Both the position numbers and the translations under genes were made by a program. This document shows, piece by piece, positions 45,754 to 53,091 of a stretch of 64,000 bases of DNA. Within the stretch, counting starts at the first letter, position 1, and each line of letters begins with the position of its first letter. Source of the DNA: Alteromonas abrolhosensis (GTDB taxonomy: Bacteria > Pseudomonadota > Gammaproteobacteria > Enterobacterales > Alteromonadaceae); NCBI RefSeq assembly GCF_001953635.1, contig NZ_MEJH01000008.1, forward strand, positions 1-64,000. The letters are read 5' to 3'. The notes under the pieces are model-generated. The model was not told the DNA's origin. It did no database searches and saw only the letters and a list, made by a program, of their open reading frames with translations.

Positions 45754-45767
45754 TGACCATTTGGTCA
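45754..45767. promoter_or_regulatory. Perfect TGACCA-N2-TGGTCA operator ahead of receptor
   Basis: TGACCATTTGGTCA has two perfect 6-bp arms around two bases. The same palindrome, slightly degenerate, occurs twice ahead of the IPNS-like oxygenase. It is 181 bases upstream of the receptor start. Confidence 0.6.
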
Positions 45768-45889
45768 AGATATTTTTTGCAAAGTCATAGGCCTAGGGGG
45801 ATTGCTGCTAAATAAAAATGTAAAGCTGTAATAAAATTGACATGAACCTCTATAACAATTTCGTCGGTTCATATTAATTGAAGGTCAGC

Positions 45890-45905
45890 TAAGGGAAATA
45901 CCCTA
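45890..45905. promoter_or_regulatory. TARGG-N6-CCCTA palindrome ahead of receptor
   Basis: TAAGGGAAATACCCTA aligns base for base with TAGGGGGAACTCCCTA at 4813 (same length, same outer half sites, same central AA). It lies 42 bases before the ATG, close to the 56-60 bases seen ahead of the protease and PEP-CTERM-like gene. Confidence 0.5.
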
Positions 45906-45947
45906 CTAGCGAACCTAAAACAAATTTAAACAAAAAGGGAAACACAC

Positions 45948-48900
45948 ATGAGAACATCAGCAAAGTTCAGTCGCATTGCGGCTGCGGTTGCGCTGTCAAT
46001 CGGTTTGTCGTCTACTGCAATGGCGCAGGTAACGTCATCTGAATTGAACGGTAAAATTATGGGGCCTCAAGGTAACCCAGCAGCAGGTACCGTTGTAACG
46101 GTAACTCACGTTCCTACTGGTGCTGTGAAAACAGTAACAGTTAACAGTGGTGGTACATTCAGTCTTCGCGGTCTTCGCGTTGGTGGTCCATACACAGTTG
46201 TTATTGATTCTGATGAATTCGCTGATCAAACAATCAACGATGTTTACTTAGAGCTTGGTGAATCAGCATCTATCGAACGTATGCTTGAGCCTGCGGCTCA
46301 GTACGAAAACATTGTTGTTACTGGTTCTCAAATTAGCAGCCTTTCTTTTGGTCAAACTGGCCCAGTAGCAAGCTTCGACCTTTCTACTCTTGAAGAAGCG
46401 CCTGCAATTAACCGTGACATCACTGATATCGTTCGTATCGACCCACGTATCTACGTAGACGAAGGCGGCAGCAACGGTATCCAGTGTGTGGGTAAGAGCC
46501 CACGTTTCAACAGCTTGACTGTTGACGGTGTTCGCATGAACGACCTTTTCGGTCTTAACTCTAACGGTTACCCAACAGAAAGAATGCCTTTCTCTTTCGA
46601 CGCTATTGCTGGCGTTTCAGTTGAAATTGCACCTTTTGACGTAATTTACGGTGGTTTCTCTGCGTGTAACATCAGTGCAGTAAGTAAAACTGGTACTAAC
46701 GAAGTTCACGGCTCTGCATTCTACGACTACGGTAGCGACAGCTTACGTGGTGACTCTCTAGAAGGCGACGACATCAACCTAGGCGCGTACACTGAAAAAC
46801 GTTACGGCTTCACCGTTGGTGCACCGCTAATCAAAGATAAACTATTTATCTTCGCTGCATATGAAAAGCTTGAAGGTGCAAACACCTTCGACCGTGGTGC
46901 TATCGGTTCTGGTGCAATTAACGAAGTTAATATTACGCAAGCAGAAGTTGAGCGTATCCAACAGATTTCTCAAGACGTTTACAACTTTGACGCTGGCGGT
47001 GTTCCATCAAGCCTTGCTAACGAAGATGAAAAGTTACTTGTTAAATTAGACTGGAACATCAACGACCAACACCGTTTGGCGTTTACCTATAACTACAACG
47101 ACGGTAACAACTTCTCTGAGTCTGACGGCGATTCAAATGAATTTGAATTCTCAAGCCACTTATATGAGCGTGGTGCAGAGCTTCAGTCTTTCATCGGTGT
47201 ACTTTACTCAGACTGGACAGACAAATTCTCAACTGAAATCCGTATCGCACGTACTGAGCTTGATAACCTTCAGCGCTCTTTCTACGGTGACGGCACTCCA
47301 GGTGGAAATGATTTCGGTGAAATCCTAATCCGTATGGCTAACGATCCGGATGACTCTTCAGATAACCTAACAGTTTACTTAGGTTCTGATGACAGCCGTC
47401 AAGCCAACGACCTAGACTGGGATGCAACTAGCATCATGTTCCGTGGTAACTATTACTTCGACAACGGTCACACGCTAACTTTCGGTTACGAAAACGACAA
47501 GCTTGATATCTTCAACCTTTTCGTACAGCACGCTGAAACTACAACTACGTTTAACAGCATTGACGATTTCGAAAACGGTGCTAATGCACGTATCGAATAC
47601 GGTTATGCATACTCGGGTAACCTTCTTGACCGTGCAGCAGAATGGGGCTACACGTCTCACTCAACCTACGCGCAAGACGAGTTCTACCTTACTGACGACC
47701 TAAAAGTAGTTGCTGGTCTTCGTTATGACTGGATCACAACTTCAGATCGTCCTCTAGAGAATACAGACTTCACTGATTCTTACGGTTACAGCAACAGTGC
47801 TAACCTAGACGGTGTAGACCTTCTTCAACCACGTGTTGGTCTTAACTACACGCTAAGCGATAGCACAGAACTACGCGGTGGTTTTGGTCTATTCTCAGGC
47901 GGTAACCCTAACGTTTGGATGACCAACAACTATCAGAACACTAACGTTACTGGTGGTGAAGTAAGAAACGACTACGCAAACATCCTAGATGGCAGCATCA
48001 CTTGGGTTAACACTGAAGACGGCGTTACTGCTGGTCCAGGTTACTCAGTACCATCTGACCTAGATGCAACAATGGATTCAGGTGTTGGCCGTAACTTCGA
48101 GCCAAACAATCTTGACCCAGACTTCGTAATGCCTAGCGAGTGGAAAATCTCTGCAGGTATGACGCATGTAACTGACGAAGACTATGTATTTAACCTAGAT
48201 CTATTGGTGAGCATCACGCAAGACCAAGCGATGATTAAATACAAAGGTATTGAAGCTGTTGGCGTAACAGAAGACGGTTATGTTGATTACGAGAGAAATG
48301 GTTTGGGCTCACTAGAGTTAACTAACTCAAATGAGAGCTCTACTTCTTATTCATTAACAGCAACAATGAACAAGTCTTGGGACAACGGCATCTCAATCGT
48401 TGGTGGTTACAACTACAGCCACGCTGAAGATGTTCAGCCTATGACTAGCTCTGTAGCGTTCTCTAACTTCCAGTACCGTGCATTCCACGATCCAAACGAA
48501 GAAGTGTCTTCACTATCTGATTGGAACATTGCACACCGCTTTACGTTAGACTTCCGTTATACAACGCAATTCTTCGACGGCTTAGACACTACGTTCTCTG
48601 CATTCGCGGTTGCTCAGTCTGGTAAGCCTTACAGCTTCACACTATCACGCAGTGACAGCCAAGCAGCTTACGGCACACCATACTTGGATTCTAACAACGT
48701 TCTTCCAATCGGTGCTGAGCGTAACGATGAAGAAAGCCCATGGTGGGCGAAGGTTGACATCGCGGTTCGCCAAGATGTTCCTGCGTTCCATCAAGACCAC
48801 ACTGCACAAGTATTCTTCGTGATTGATAACTTCACGAACATGCTTAACGATGATTGGGGTATCCTAGAAGAGACTTCATTCAATACAGCTGTAGTTGGTT

Positions 48901-48974
48901 CTTCTAACCCAGAGCGTCGTCAAGGTGATGCATCACTTTGGGAAATGCGTGTAGGTGTTAACTACCGCTTCTAA
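45948..48974 (+). CDS. Oar-like TonB-dependent outer-membrane receptor
   Basis: A 1008-aa receptor. Signal peptide ~1-26 (cleavage after AMA), a carboxypeptidase-regulatory-like beta domain ~30-110 (LNGKIMGPQGNPAAGTVVTV), a TonB plug ~120-240 (ENIVVTGSQIS, FNSLTVDGVRMNDLFG) and a large barrel ending in the terminal Phe of GVNYRF. Oar-like receptors import or export large substrates such as peptides. SD AAGGGA. Two palindromic operators lie upstream, and a terminator follows. The substrate is unknown; the operator shared with the oxygenase is the only hint. Confidence 0.93.
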   Translation: MRTSAKFSRIAAAVALSIGLSSTAMAQVTSSELNGKIMGPQGNPAAGTVVTVTHVPTGAVKTVTVNSGGTFSLRGLRVGGPYTVVIDSDEFADQTINDVYLELGESASIERMLEPAAQYENIVVTGSQISSLSFGQTGPVASFDLSTLEEAPAINRDITDIVRIDPRIYVDEGGSNGIQCVGKSPRFNSLTVDGVRMNDLFGLNSNGYPTERMPFSFDAIAGVSVEIAPFDVIYGGFSACNISAVSKTGTNEVHGSAFYDYGSDSLRGDSLEGDDINLGAYTEKRYGFTVGAPLIKDKLFIFAAYEKLEGANTFDRGAIGSGAINEVNITQAEVERIQQISQDVYNFDAGGVPSSLANEDEKLLVKLDWNINDQHRLAFTYNYNDGNNFSESDGDSNEFEFSSHLYERGAELQSFIGVLYSDWTDKFSTEIRIARTELDNLQRSFYGDGTPGGNDFGEILIRMANDPDDSSDNLTVYLGSDDSRQANDLDWDATSIMFRGNYYFDNGHTLTFGYENDKLDIFNLFVQHAETTTTFNSIDDFENGANARIEYGYAYSGNLLDRAAEWGYTSHSTYAQDEFYLTDDLKVVAGLRYDWITTSDRPLENTDFTDSYGYSNSANLDGVDLLQPRVGLNYTLSDSTELRGGFGLFSGGNPNVWMTNNYQNTNVTGGEVRNDYANILDGSITWVNTEDGVTAGPGYSVPSDLDATMDSGVGRNFEPNNLDPDFVMPSEWKISAGMTHVTDEDYVFNLDLLVSITQDQAMIKYKGIEAVGVTEDGYVDYERNGLGSLELTNSNESSTSYSLTATMNKSWDNGISIVGGYNYSHAEDVQPMTSSVAFSNFQYRAFHDPNEEVSSLSDWNIAHRFTLDFRYTTQFFDGLDTTFSAFAVAQSGKPYSFTLSRSDSQAAYGTPYLDSNNVLPIGAERNDEESPWWAKVDIAVRQDVPAFHQDHTAQVFFVIDNFTNMLNDDWGILEETSFNTAVVGSSNPERRQGDASLWEMRVGVNYRF

Positions 48975-49011
48975 GCTGTAGATAGACACTAACTACAAGT
49001 TGTAGTGTTAG

Positions 49012-49046
49012 GTGCCACTCTCCTTAACAGGAAGTGGCACTTTTTT
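49012..49046 (+). terminator. Terminator after the Oar-like receptor
   Basis: GTGCCACT and AGTGGCAC form a perfect 8-bp stem with a 13-base loop, followed by six T. Confidence 0.9.
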
Positions 49047-49169
49047 ATGCCTGTTATTTATCTCACAACTAAGTAATCAACCGATCTCTCACCCTTTTTA
49101 ATGATCTAACTGCGTACTTTAGCCGAAGTAATTCACAACGAATTTTTTAAATGCTCGCAAGGAGGGCTT

Positions 49170-49853
49170 ATGTCTAAACGTATGTTAATGGTAATGACAT
49201 CTCACGAAATTATGGGTGATACCGGTAACAAAACAGGTATGTGGTTGGAAGAGTTTGCTGCACCGTACTACGCATTTAAAGATGAGGGCTACACGATCAC
49301 TTTGGCGTCTCCTATGGGAGGGCAGGTGCCAATTGATCCAAATAGCCTTGCGGACGATGCGATGACAGATGACGCTATGCGATATACCAAAGATGAGCTA
49401 GCGCGAAGTGCAATAGCGTCGACTATTCCCCTTGAAGACGTGAGAGCAGAAGAGTTTGACGCGGTATTTTATCCCGGCGGACACGGACCATTGTGGGATC
49501 TGTCAGATAACGCTCACTCTATTAAGCTCATTGAAGACATGATTGCAGCTAATAAGCCTGTTGGAGCAGTATGTCACGCGCCAATCGTCCTTAAAGATGT
49601 GAAAACCCCTGATGGAAAGTATTTGGTAGATGGCAAAGCGGTTACTGGCTTTTCAAATAGCGAAGAAAGTGCAATGGAACTCACTGAGGTAGTGCCTTAC
49701 TTAGTTGAAGATGAACTGGTTAAAAAAGGCGGTAGGTATGAGAGTGCCGACGACTTTGCAGTAAAAGTGTGTACCGACGGGTTATTGGTGACGGGGCAAA
49801 ACCCGCCTTCATCACGACCAGCAGCTGATGCACTAATTAAGCTATTGAGCTAG
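49170..49853 (+). CDS. DJ-1/PfpI-family (Hsp31-like) protein
   Basis: A 227-aa cytoplasmic protein of the class I glutamine-amidotransferase-like fold, subgroup near Hsp31/HchA and glyoxalase III enzymes. The nucleophile elbow is VGAVCHAPIVL with catalytic Cys followed by His, and YPGGHGPLWDL is conserved. SD GCAAGGAGGG is excellent. Probable roles are glyoxal detoxification or protein repair under stress; substrate unproven. It is a single gene with a bidirectional terminator shared with argR. Confidence 0.88.
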   Translation: MSKRMLMVMTSHEIMGDTGNKTGMWLEEFAAPYYAFKDEGYTITLASPMGGQVPIDPNSLADDAMTDDAMRYTKDELARSAIASTIPLEDVRAEEFDAVFYPGGHGPLWDLSDNAHSIKLIEDMIAANKPVGAVCHAPIVLKDVKTPDGKYLVDGKAVTGFSNSEESAMELTEVVPYLVEDELVKKGGRYESADDFAVKVCTDGLLVTGQNPPSSRPAADALIKLLS

Positions 49854-49872
49854 CGGGACAATGTATTTCTTG

Positions 49873-49900
49873 AAAGCGCCCTCTTCAAGAGGGCACTTTT
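49873..49900. terminator. Bidirectional terminator between DJ-1/PfpI gene and argR
   Basis: GCCCTCTT and AAGAGGGC, overlapping in a tight hairpin with short loop, are flanked by A- and T-runs on the two sides. The hairpin lies between convergent genes. Confidence 0.85.
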
Positions 49901-49917
49901 CAAAATCGTTTTATGAA

Positions 49918-50382
49918 CTAAACGTTTTCGAACAGATCCTCGACACGCTGCCTTAGTTCTTCAATTCTAGCAACATCAGCTGGTGCGATGAAAATTGTGT
50001 CGTCACCTGCAATCGTACCCAAAACACCGTCTTTCTTACTTAGAGAGTCGAGAAGGCGCGCGATAAGCTGTGCCGCTCCTGGGCTTGTTCTAATAATCAC
50101 CATCACATTGTTATGAACGATATCAAGAACCAGCTGTTTCAGAGGGCTTTTCGCAGTTGGCATACCTAACTCTGGAGGCAAGCAGTACACCATGTCTCCC
50201 CGGGCATTTCGCGTACGGACCGCGCCGAACTTGCTTAACATTCTAGAAATTTTAGATTGACTGATGTTGTCAAAACCTTGTGCTTTTAATGCATCAACAA
50301 TTTCGCCCTGTGAACCGTAACTTTCTGCTTTAAGAATTTCTTTAAAAGCTTTGATGAGTAGCTCTTGCTTTGCGTTTGCCAT
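49918..50382 (-). CDS. argR: Arginine repressor
   Basis: A 154-aa hexameric regulator of arginine biosynthesis. N-terminal winged helix ~1-75 ([39 protein letters not shown]) and C-terminal arginine-binding domain ([27 protein letters not shown]). It is divergent from mdh, as in E. coli and Vibrio. Candidate ARG boxes in the shared intergenic region fit autoregulation. Confidence 0.96.
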   Translation of the reverse strand: MANAKQELLIKAFKEILKAESYGSQGEIVDALKAQGFDNISQSKISRMLSKFGAVRTRNARGDMVYCLPPELGMPTAKSPLKQLVLDIVHNNVMVIIRTSPGAAQLIARLLDSLSKKDGVLGTIAGDDTIFIAPADVARIEELRQRVEDLFENV

Positions 50383-50471
50383 TAGCGCTCTTTTCTTTTT
50401 TGAGGGTTATCGTTAGGAATTGTATTTAGTATGCGTATATTGTGCCGCACAGGTAGACTTTGCGCAATTTC

Positions 50472-50509
50472 TTTGCATAATCATTCATGATAATGAATAT
50501 CGAGATAAA
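50472..50509. promoter_or_regulatory. Pair of candidate ARG boxes
   Basis: The first box (50472-50489) reads TGCATAATCATTCA in its core, one mismatch from TGAAT-N4-ATTCA. The second (50492-50509), TGAATATCGAGATA, is good on the left half only. Two 18-bp boxes separated by two bases, upstream of argR, match the usual ArgR layout. Confidence 0.55.
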
Positions 50510-50619
50510 ATCGCCATAAATAACGTTAATAAGACGATCCGGTGATTGAGTTTTCCCCCGCGTTGCATTAGTGTGACGTTCCGTTTAAATACGTGAAGTA
50601 ATCCCATAGGAGAAATGGT

Positions 50620-51558
50620 ATGAAAGTAGCCGTGTTAGGTGCTGCCGGTGGTATTGGTCAGGCGCTGTCTTTGTTGTTGAAAACACAATTGCCAGCAGGT
50701 TCAGATTTAGCGCTTTACGACGTAGCGCCAGTTGTTCCTGGTGTTGCCGTTGATTTGAGCCACATCCCCACTGCGGTAAAAGTAACCGGTCACGGTAAAG
50801 ATGACCTAGCTGATGCACTAACTGGAGCAGACGTTGTTCTAATTCCAGCGGGTATGCCTCGTAAGCCAGGTATGGATCGTTCTGATCTATTCAACATCAA
50901 CGCCGGCATTGTTAAAAACCTAATCGAAGGTGTAGCTGATAACTGCCCGAACGCGTGTGTTGGTATCATCACTAACCCAGTTAACACTACTGTTGCTATT
51001 GCAGCTGAAACGCTTAAAGCAAAAGGCGTTTACGATAAGAACAAGCTATTCGGTGTAACGACACTAGACGTTATCCGTGCTGAAACGTTTGTTGCTGAAC
51101 TTAAAGGTGTAGACGTATCTTCTGTGCACGTACCGGTAATCGGTGGTCACTCTGGTACAACTATCCTTCCTCTACTTTCACAAGTTGAAGGTGTAGAGTT
51201 CACAGACGAAGAAGTTGCTAGCCTAACTACTCGTATCCAAAACGCGGGTACTGAAGTTGTTGAAGCTAAAGCGGGCGGTGGCTCTGCAACCCTATCAATG
51301 GGTCAAGCAGCAGCACGCTTCTGTCTATCACTAGTTGCAGCAATGCAAGGTGAGAACGTGGTTGAGTACACTTATGTACAAACTGACGACAGCGAAGACG
51401 CAGCATTCTTTGCACACCCAGTTCGCCTAGGCGCAAACGGTGTTGAAGAAATCTTGCCATACGGCGAGCTAAGCGCATTTGAAGAAAAAGCGAAAAACGA
51501 CATGCTTGAAGGCCTACGTGGCGACATCAAGCTAGGCGTTGACTTCGTAAACGGCTAA
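50620..51558 (+). CDS. mdh: Malate dehydrogenase
   Basis: A 312-aa NAD-dependent malate dehydrogenase (E. coli 312 aa) of the TCA cycle. The NAD-binding [15 protein letters not shown] at the N-terminus, substrate-loop arginines in [16 protein letters not shown], catalytic His in [23 protein letters not shown]. Codon use is that of a highly expressed gene. It is divergent from argR. No simple terminator follows; the structured repeat at 51580-51681 starts 22 bases after the stop and may end the transcript. Confidence 0.97.
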   Translation: MKVAVLGAAGGIGQALSLLLKTQLPAGSDLALYDVAPVVPGVAVDLSHIPTAVKVTGHGKDDLADALTGADVVLIPAGMPRKPGMDRSDLFNINAGIVKNLIEGVADNCPNACVGIITNPVNTTVAIAAETLKAKGVYDKNKLFGVTTLDVIRAETFVAELKGVDVSSVHVPVIGGHSGTTILPLLSQVEGVEFTDEEVASLTTRIQNAGTEVVEAKAGGGSATLSMGQAAARFCLSLVAAMQGENVVEYTYVQTDDSEDAAFFAHPVRLGANGVEEILPYGELSAFEEKAKNDMLEGLRGDIKLGVDFVNG

Positions 51559-51579
51559 TAGCGCTATTGGCGGGGAAGC

Positions 51580-51681
51580 CTGAAAAGGCAATCAAAACGT
51601 AGACCCGCCGTGAATACGTCCATGTAGGCTTCGCCACCGCATCCCTGCGGTGGAGAGCCTACATTTCAATCGCCTTTCCAG
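51580..51681. repeat. Structured intergenic palindromic element, copy 2
   Basis: Outer arms 51580-51602 and 51659-51681 pair over 23 positions with five mismatches; all five are A/C on this strand and therefore G-U wobbles in a minus-strand RNA. The inner hairpins are TACG-TCCA-TGTA (51614-51625 region) and the perfect 8-bp CCACCGCA-TCCC-TGCGGTGG (51634-51653). GTAGGCT (51624-51630) can also pair with AGCCTAC (51656-51662). The plan and both tetraloops match copy 1 at 8112-8217. Confidence 0.7.
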
Positions 51682-51828
51682 TCCTTGCACCAAGATGAAA
51701 TTTTATTAGCTCTCATTTCTCTAAAAAGAAGTGTTTCTGTTACCACCTTACGTATCCGGCCTTTTTTGTTGCATCTTTGCAGGCTGCGTCGCGACATCCT
51801 TGGTACAGGAGCTTATAAGCTCTTCGCG

Positions 51829-52731
51829 TTATTTAATGACAGTCGGTGGCAAGTAAATAGTAAACTCATTGATGGGTTCTATCAGGACGCTGTAAGGCGA
51901 ATGTTGTTCTGACTCTCTAACAATGTCGAGATCAGATAAAAGCTTGAAACTCGCAGATACAAGTTTAGCGGGTTTAACAGCTAGTTCTTTATGCCAGACG
52001 CGATAAGTCCCCAGTTTGTTATCACTTCGATAATAAAAGCCTGCGAGAGGGTGGGTTAAATAAACTAAAGCAGATTCTACGTCGGGAAAGCCCGGGAAAC
52101 TAAGCTTGTCACTTTCACCTTGCACTAAGTCTACCGACGCAGGGGCCCAATCAGAAACGGTATTCATTCGATACTTGTTATAGAGACCACTCTCTTTGTC
52201 TTGCTCACAATCAAAACGAACCCTTCCCGAATGCCACGGCAGGTTCCAAACGTATCGGGGAACGGCTAGCGTCCAAGAATCTAGCGTAGTACCAAGAAAC
52301 CAGACACAACGCTCACCCGTTTCTTTATCGATGATGTAAATGCGATAATTGGTTTGTCCCATCGTAAATTTAGGGAAAGGGAACACGGCGGAAGTGAAAT
52401 CAACGTCGATAAAAGGTACTACGGATATGAGCCCAAGCTCTTGACCATTTCTTTCAATAGTGTCGAGTTGAAACCTCTCGGGGAAAATTCCTTCAAATCG
52501 CTTAGCTGGCACTGCGTAAGTGATAATTGCAAAATGCTGTAGGCTACATACAACGTCAATTCCACTCGGTTTGGGTCTTTCGATCAAATAGTCTTCTAGC
52601 TTCCTTGATTCTTGCACAAAACTTCCTTGGTTAAATAGATACGAGTCGAAAAAAGAGGAGTAACGCTTGCTTTCGTCTAAAAGCACAAATCTGTTTGGTG
52701 AATGGCTGTTTAATTCAATGCACAACGACAA
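51829..52731 (-). CDS. DUF2071-type (acetoacetate-decarboxylase-like fold) protein
   Basis: A protein of up to 300 aa with patterns of the DUF2071/YqjF family: VPAKRFEGIFPERFQL, LISVVPFIDVDF, NYRIYIIDKETGERCVWFLG and VPRYVWNLPWHSG. Function unknown; the fold is related to acetoacetate decarboxylase. The frame has no ATG near its N-terminus; it opens at TTG 52731, and in-frame TTG codons further in (for example near 52587) are alternatives. The N-terminal ~50 residues may therefore be untranslated. It is a single minus-strand gene. Confidence 0.65.
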   Translation of the reverse strand: MSLCIELNSHSPNRFVLLDESKRYSSFFDSYLFNQGSFVQESRKLEDYLIERPKPSGIDVVCSLQHFAIITYAVPAKRFEGIFPERFQLDTIERNGQELGLISVVPFIDVDFTSAVFPFPKFTMGQTNYRIYIIDKETGERCVWFLGTTLDSWTLAVPRYVWNLPWHSGRVRFDCEQDKESGLYNKYRMNTVSDWAPASVDLVQGESDKLSFPGFPDVESALVYLTHPLAGFYYRSDNKLGTYRVWHKELAVKPAKLVSASFKLLSDLDIVRESEQHSPYSVLIEPINEFTIYLPPTVIK

Positions 52732-52835
52732 ATTTTGTTACTAATCAGGTCCGTATTTTGTTAAGTCGTTTACGTCTTCGTTATTTACCACCTCCATTCT
52801 GACTGTTTTTTATTTGAATTCAACAAGGATGTGTT

Positions 52836-52966
52836 ATGAGTCTTTTAAAACGAATTACTTTACTTTTTATCGCTCTTTTATCCTTTTCAAACGCCATACT
52901 GTTGCGGCTACAAGCAATACCAAACCATTAGCAGACACTGCACGCGCTCAACTGCCAAAGTATTAA
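52836..52966 (+). pseudogene. Small secreted-peptide gene, apparently frame-shifted
   Basis: ATG 52836 is preceded by AAGGA at ideal spacing and opens MSLLKRITLLFIALLSFSNA, a textbook signal peptide, but the frame runs out at TAG 52929-52931 after 31 codons. One added base near 52894 would continue into a hydrophilic mature peptide HTVAATSNTKPLADTARAQL ending at TAA 52964-52966, 43 aa in total. I read this as a one-base deletion in a small secreted-peptide gene, or a sequencing error. Function unknown. Confidence 0.45.
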
Positions 52967-53033
52967 CCCTTAAAGGCGATGCACTTCCCTTTACCGATTG
53001 CAAAGCATGGTTAGCTCATGTACATAGTAATAA

Positions 53034-53072
53034 TAAAAAAGCCCGCTACGTAAAACGAAGCGGGCTTTTTTG
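53034..53072. terminator. ppc terminator, bidirectional
   Basis: GCCCGCT and AGCGGGC pair around an 11-base loop, with seven A on one side and six or seven T on the other. It begins 20 bases past the ppc stop. Confidence 0.92.
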
Positions 53073-53091
53073 GTTTATAGGGTTAGCTTAC

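Larger units (their letters stand above)
45573..45947. other. Regulatory region ahead of the Oar-like receptor
   Basis: These 375 bases between divergent genes contain the TGACCATTTGGTCA palindrome (45754-45767), a half-match TAGGGGGATTGC (45794-45805) and the 16-bp palindrome TAAGGGAAATACCCTA (45890-45905). The A/T-rich tract 45810-45870 (TATAAC at 45851) probably holds the promoter of the receptor gene. No ORF is convincing. Confidence 0.55.
52732..53091. other. Intergenic region with peptide remnant and ppc terminator
   Basis: This 360-base stretch holds a short, probably frame-shifted secreted-peptide ORF (52836-52966), and the ppc terminator (53034-53072). Downstream of the peptide another frame (from about 52958) encodes a natural-looking stretch, VLTLKGDALPFTDCKAWLAH, without a start codon, possibly further remnant of the same gene. 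Confidence 0.5.

Noticed and set aside
45794..45805. TAGGGGGATTGC as a fifth member of the TARGG-N6-CCCTA family
   Set aside because: Only one half site is present; the other side reads TGCTAA, so I did not count it.
46035..47703. Several 60-70 codon ORFs on both strands inside the Oar-like receptor gene
   Set aside because: They are shadow frames of a highly biased coding sequence, without ribosome sites or recognisable products.
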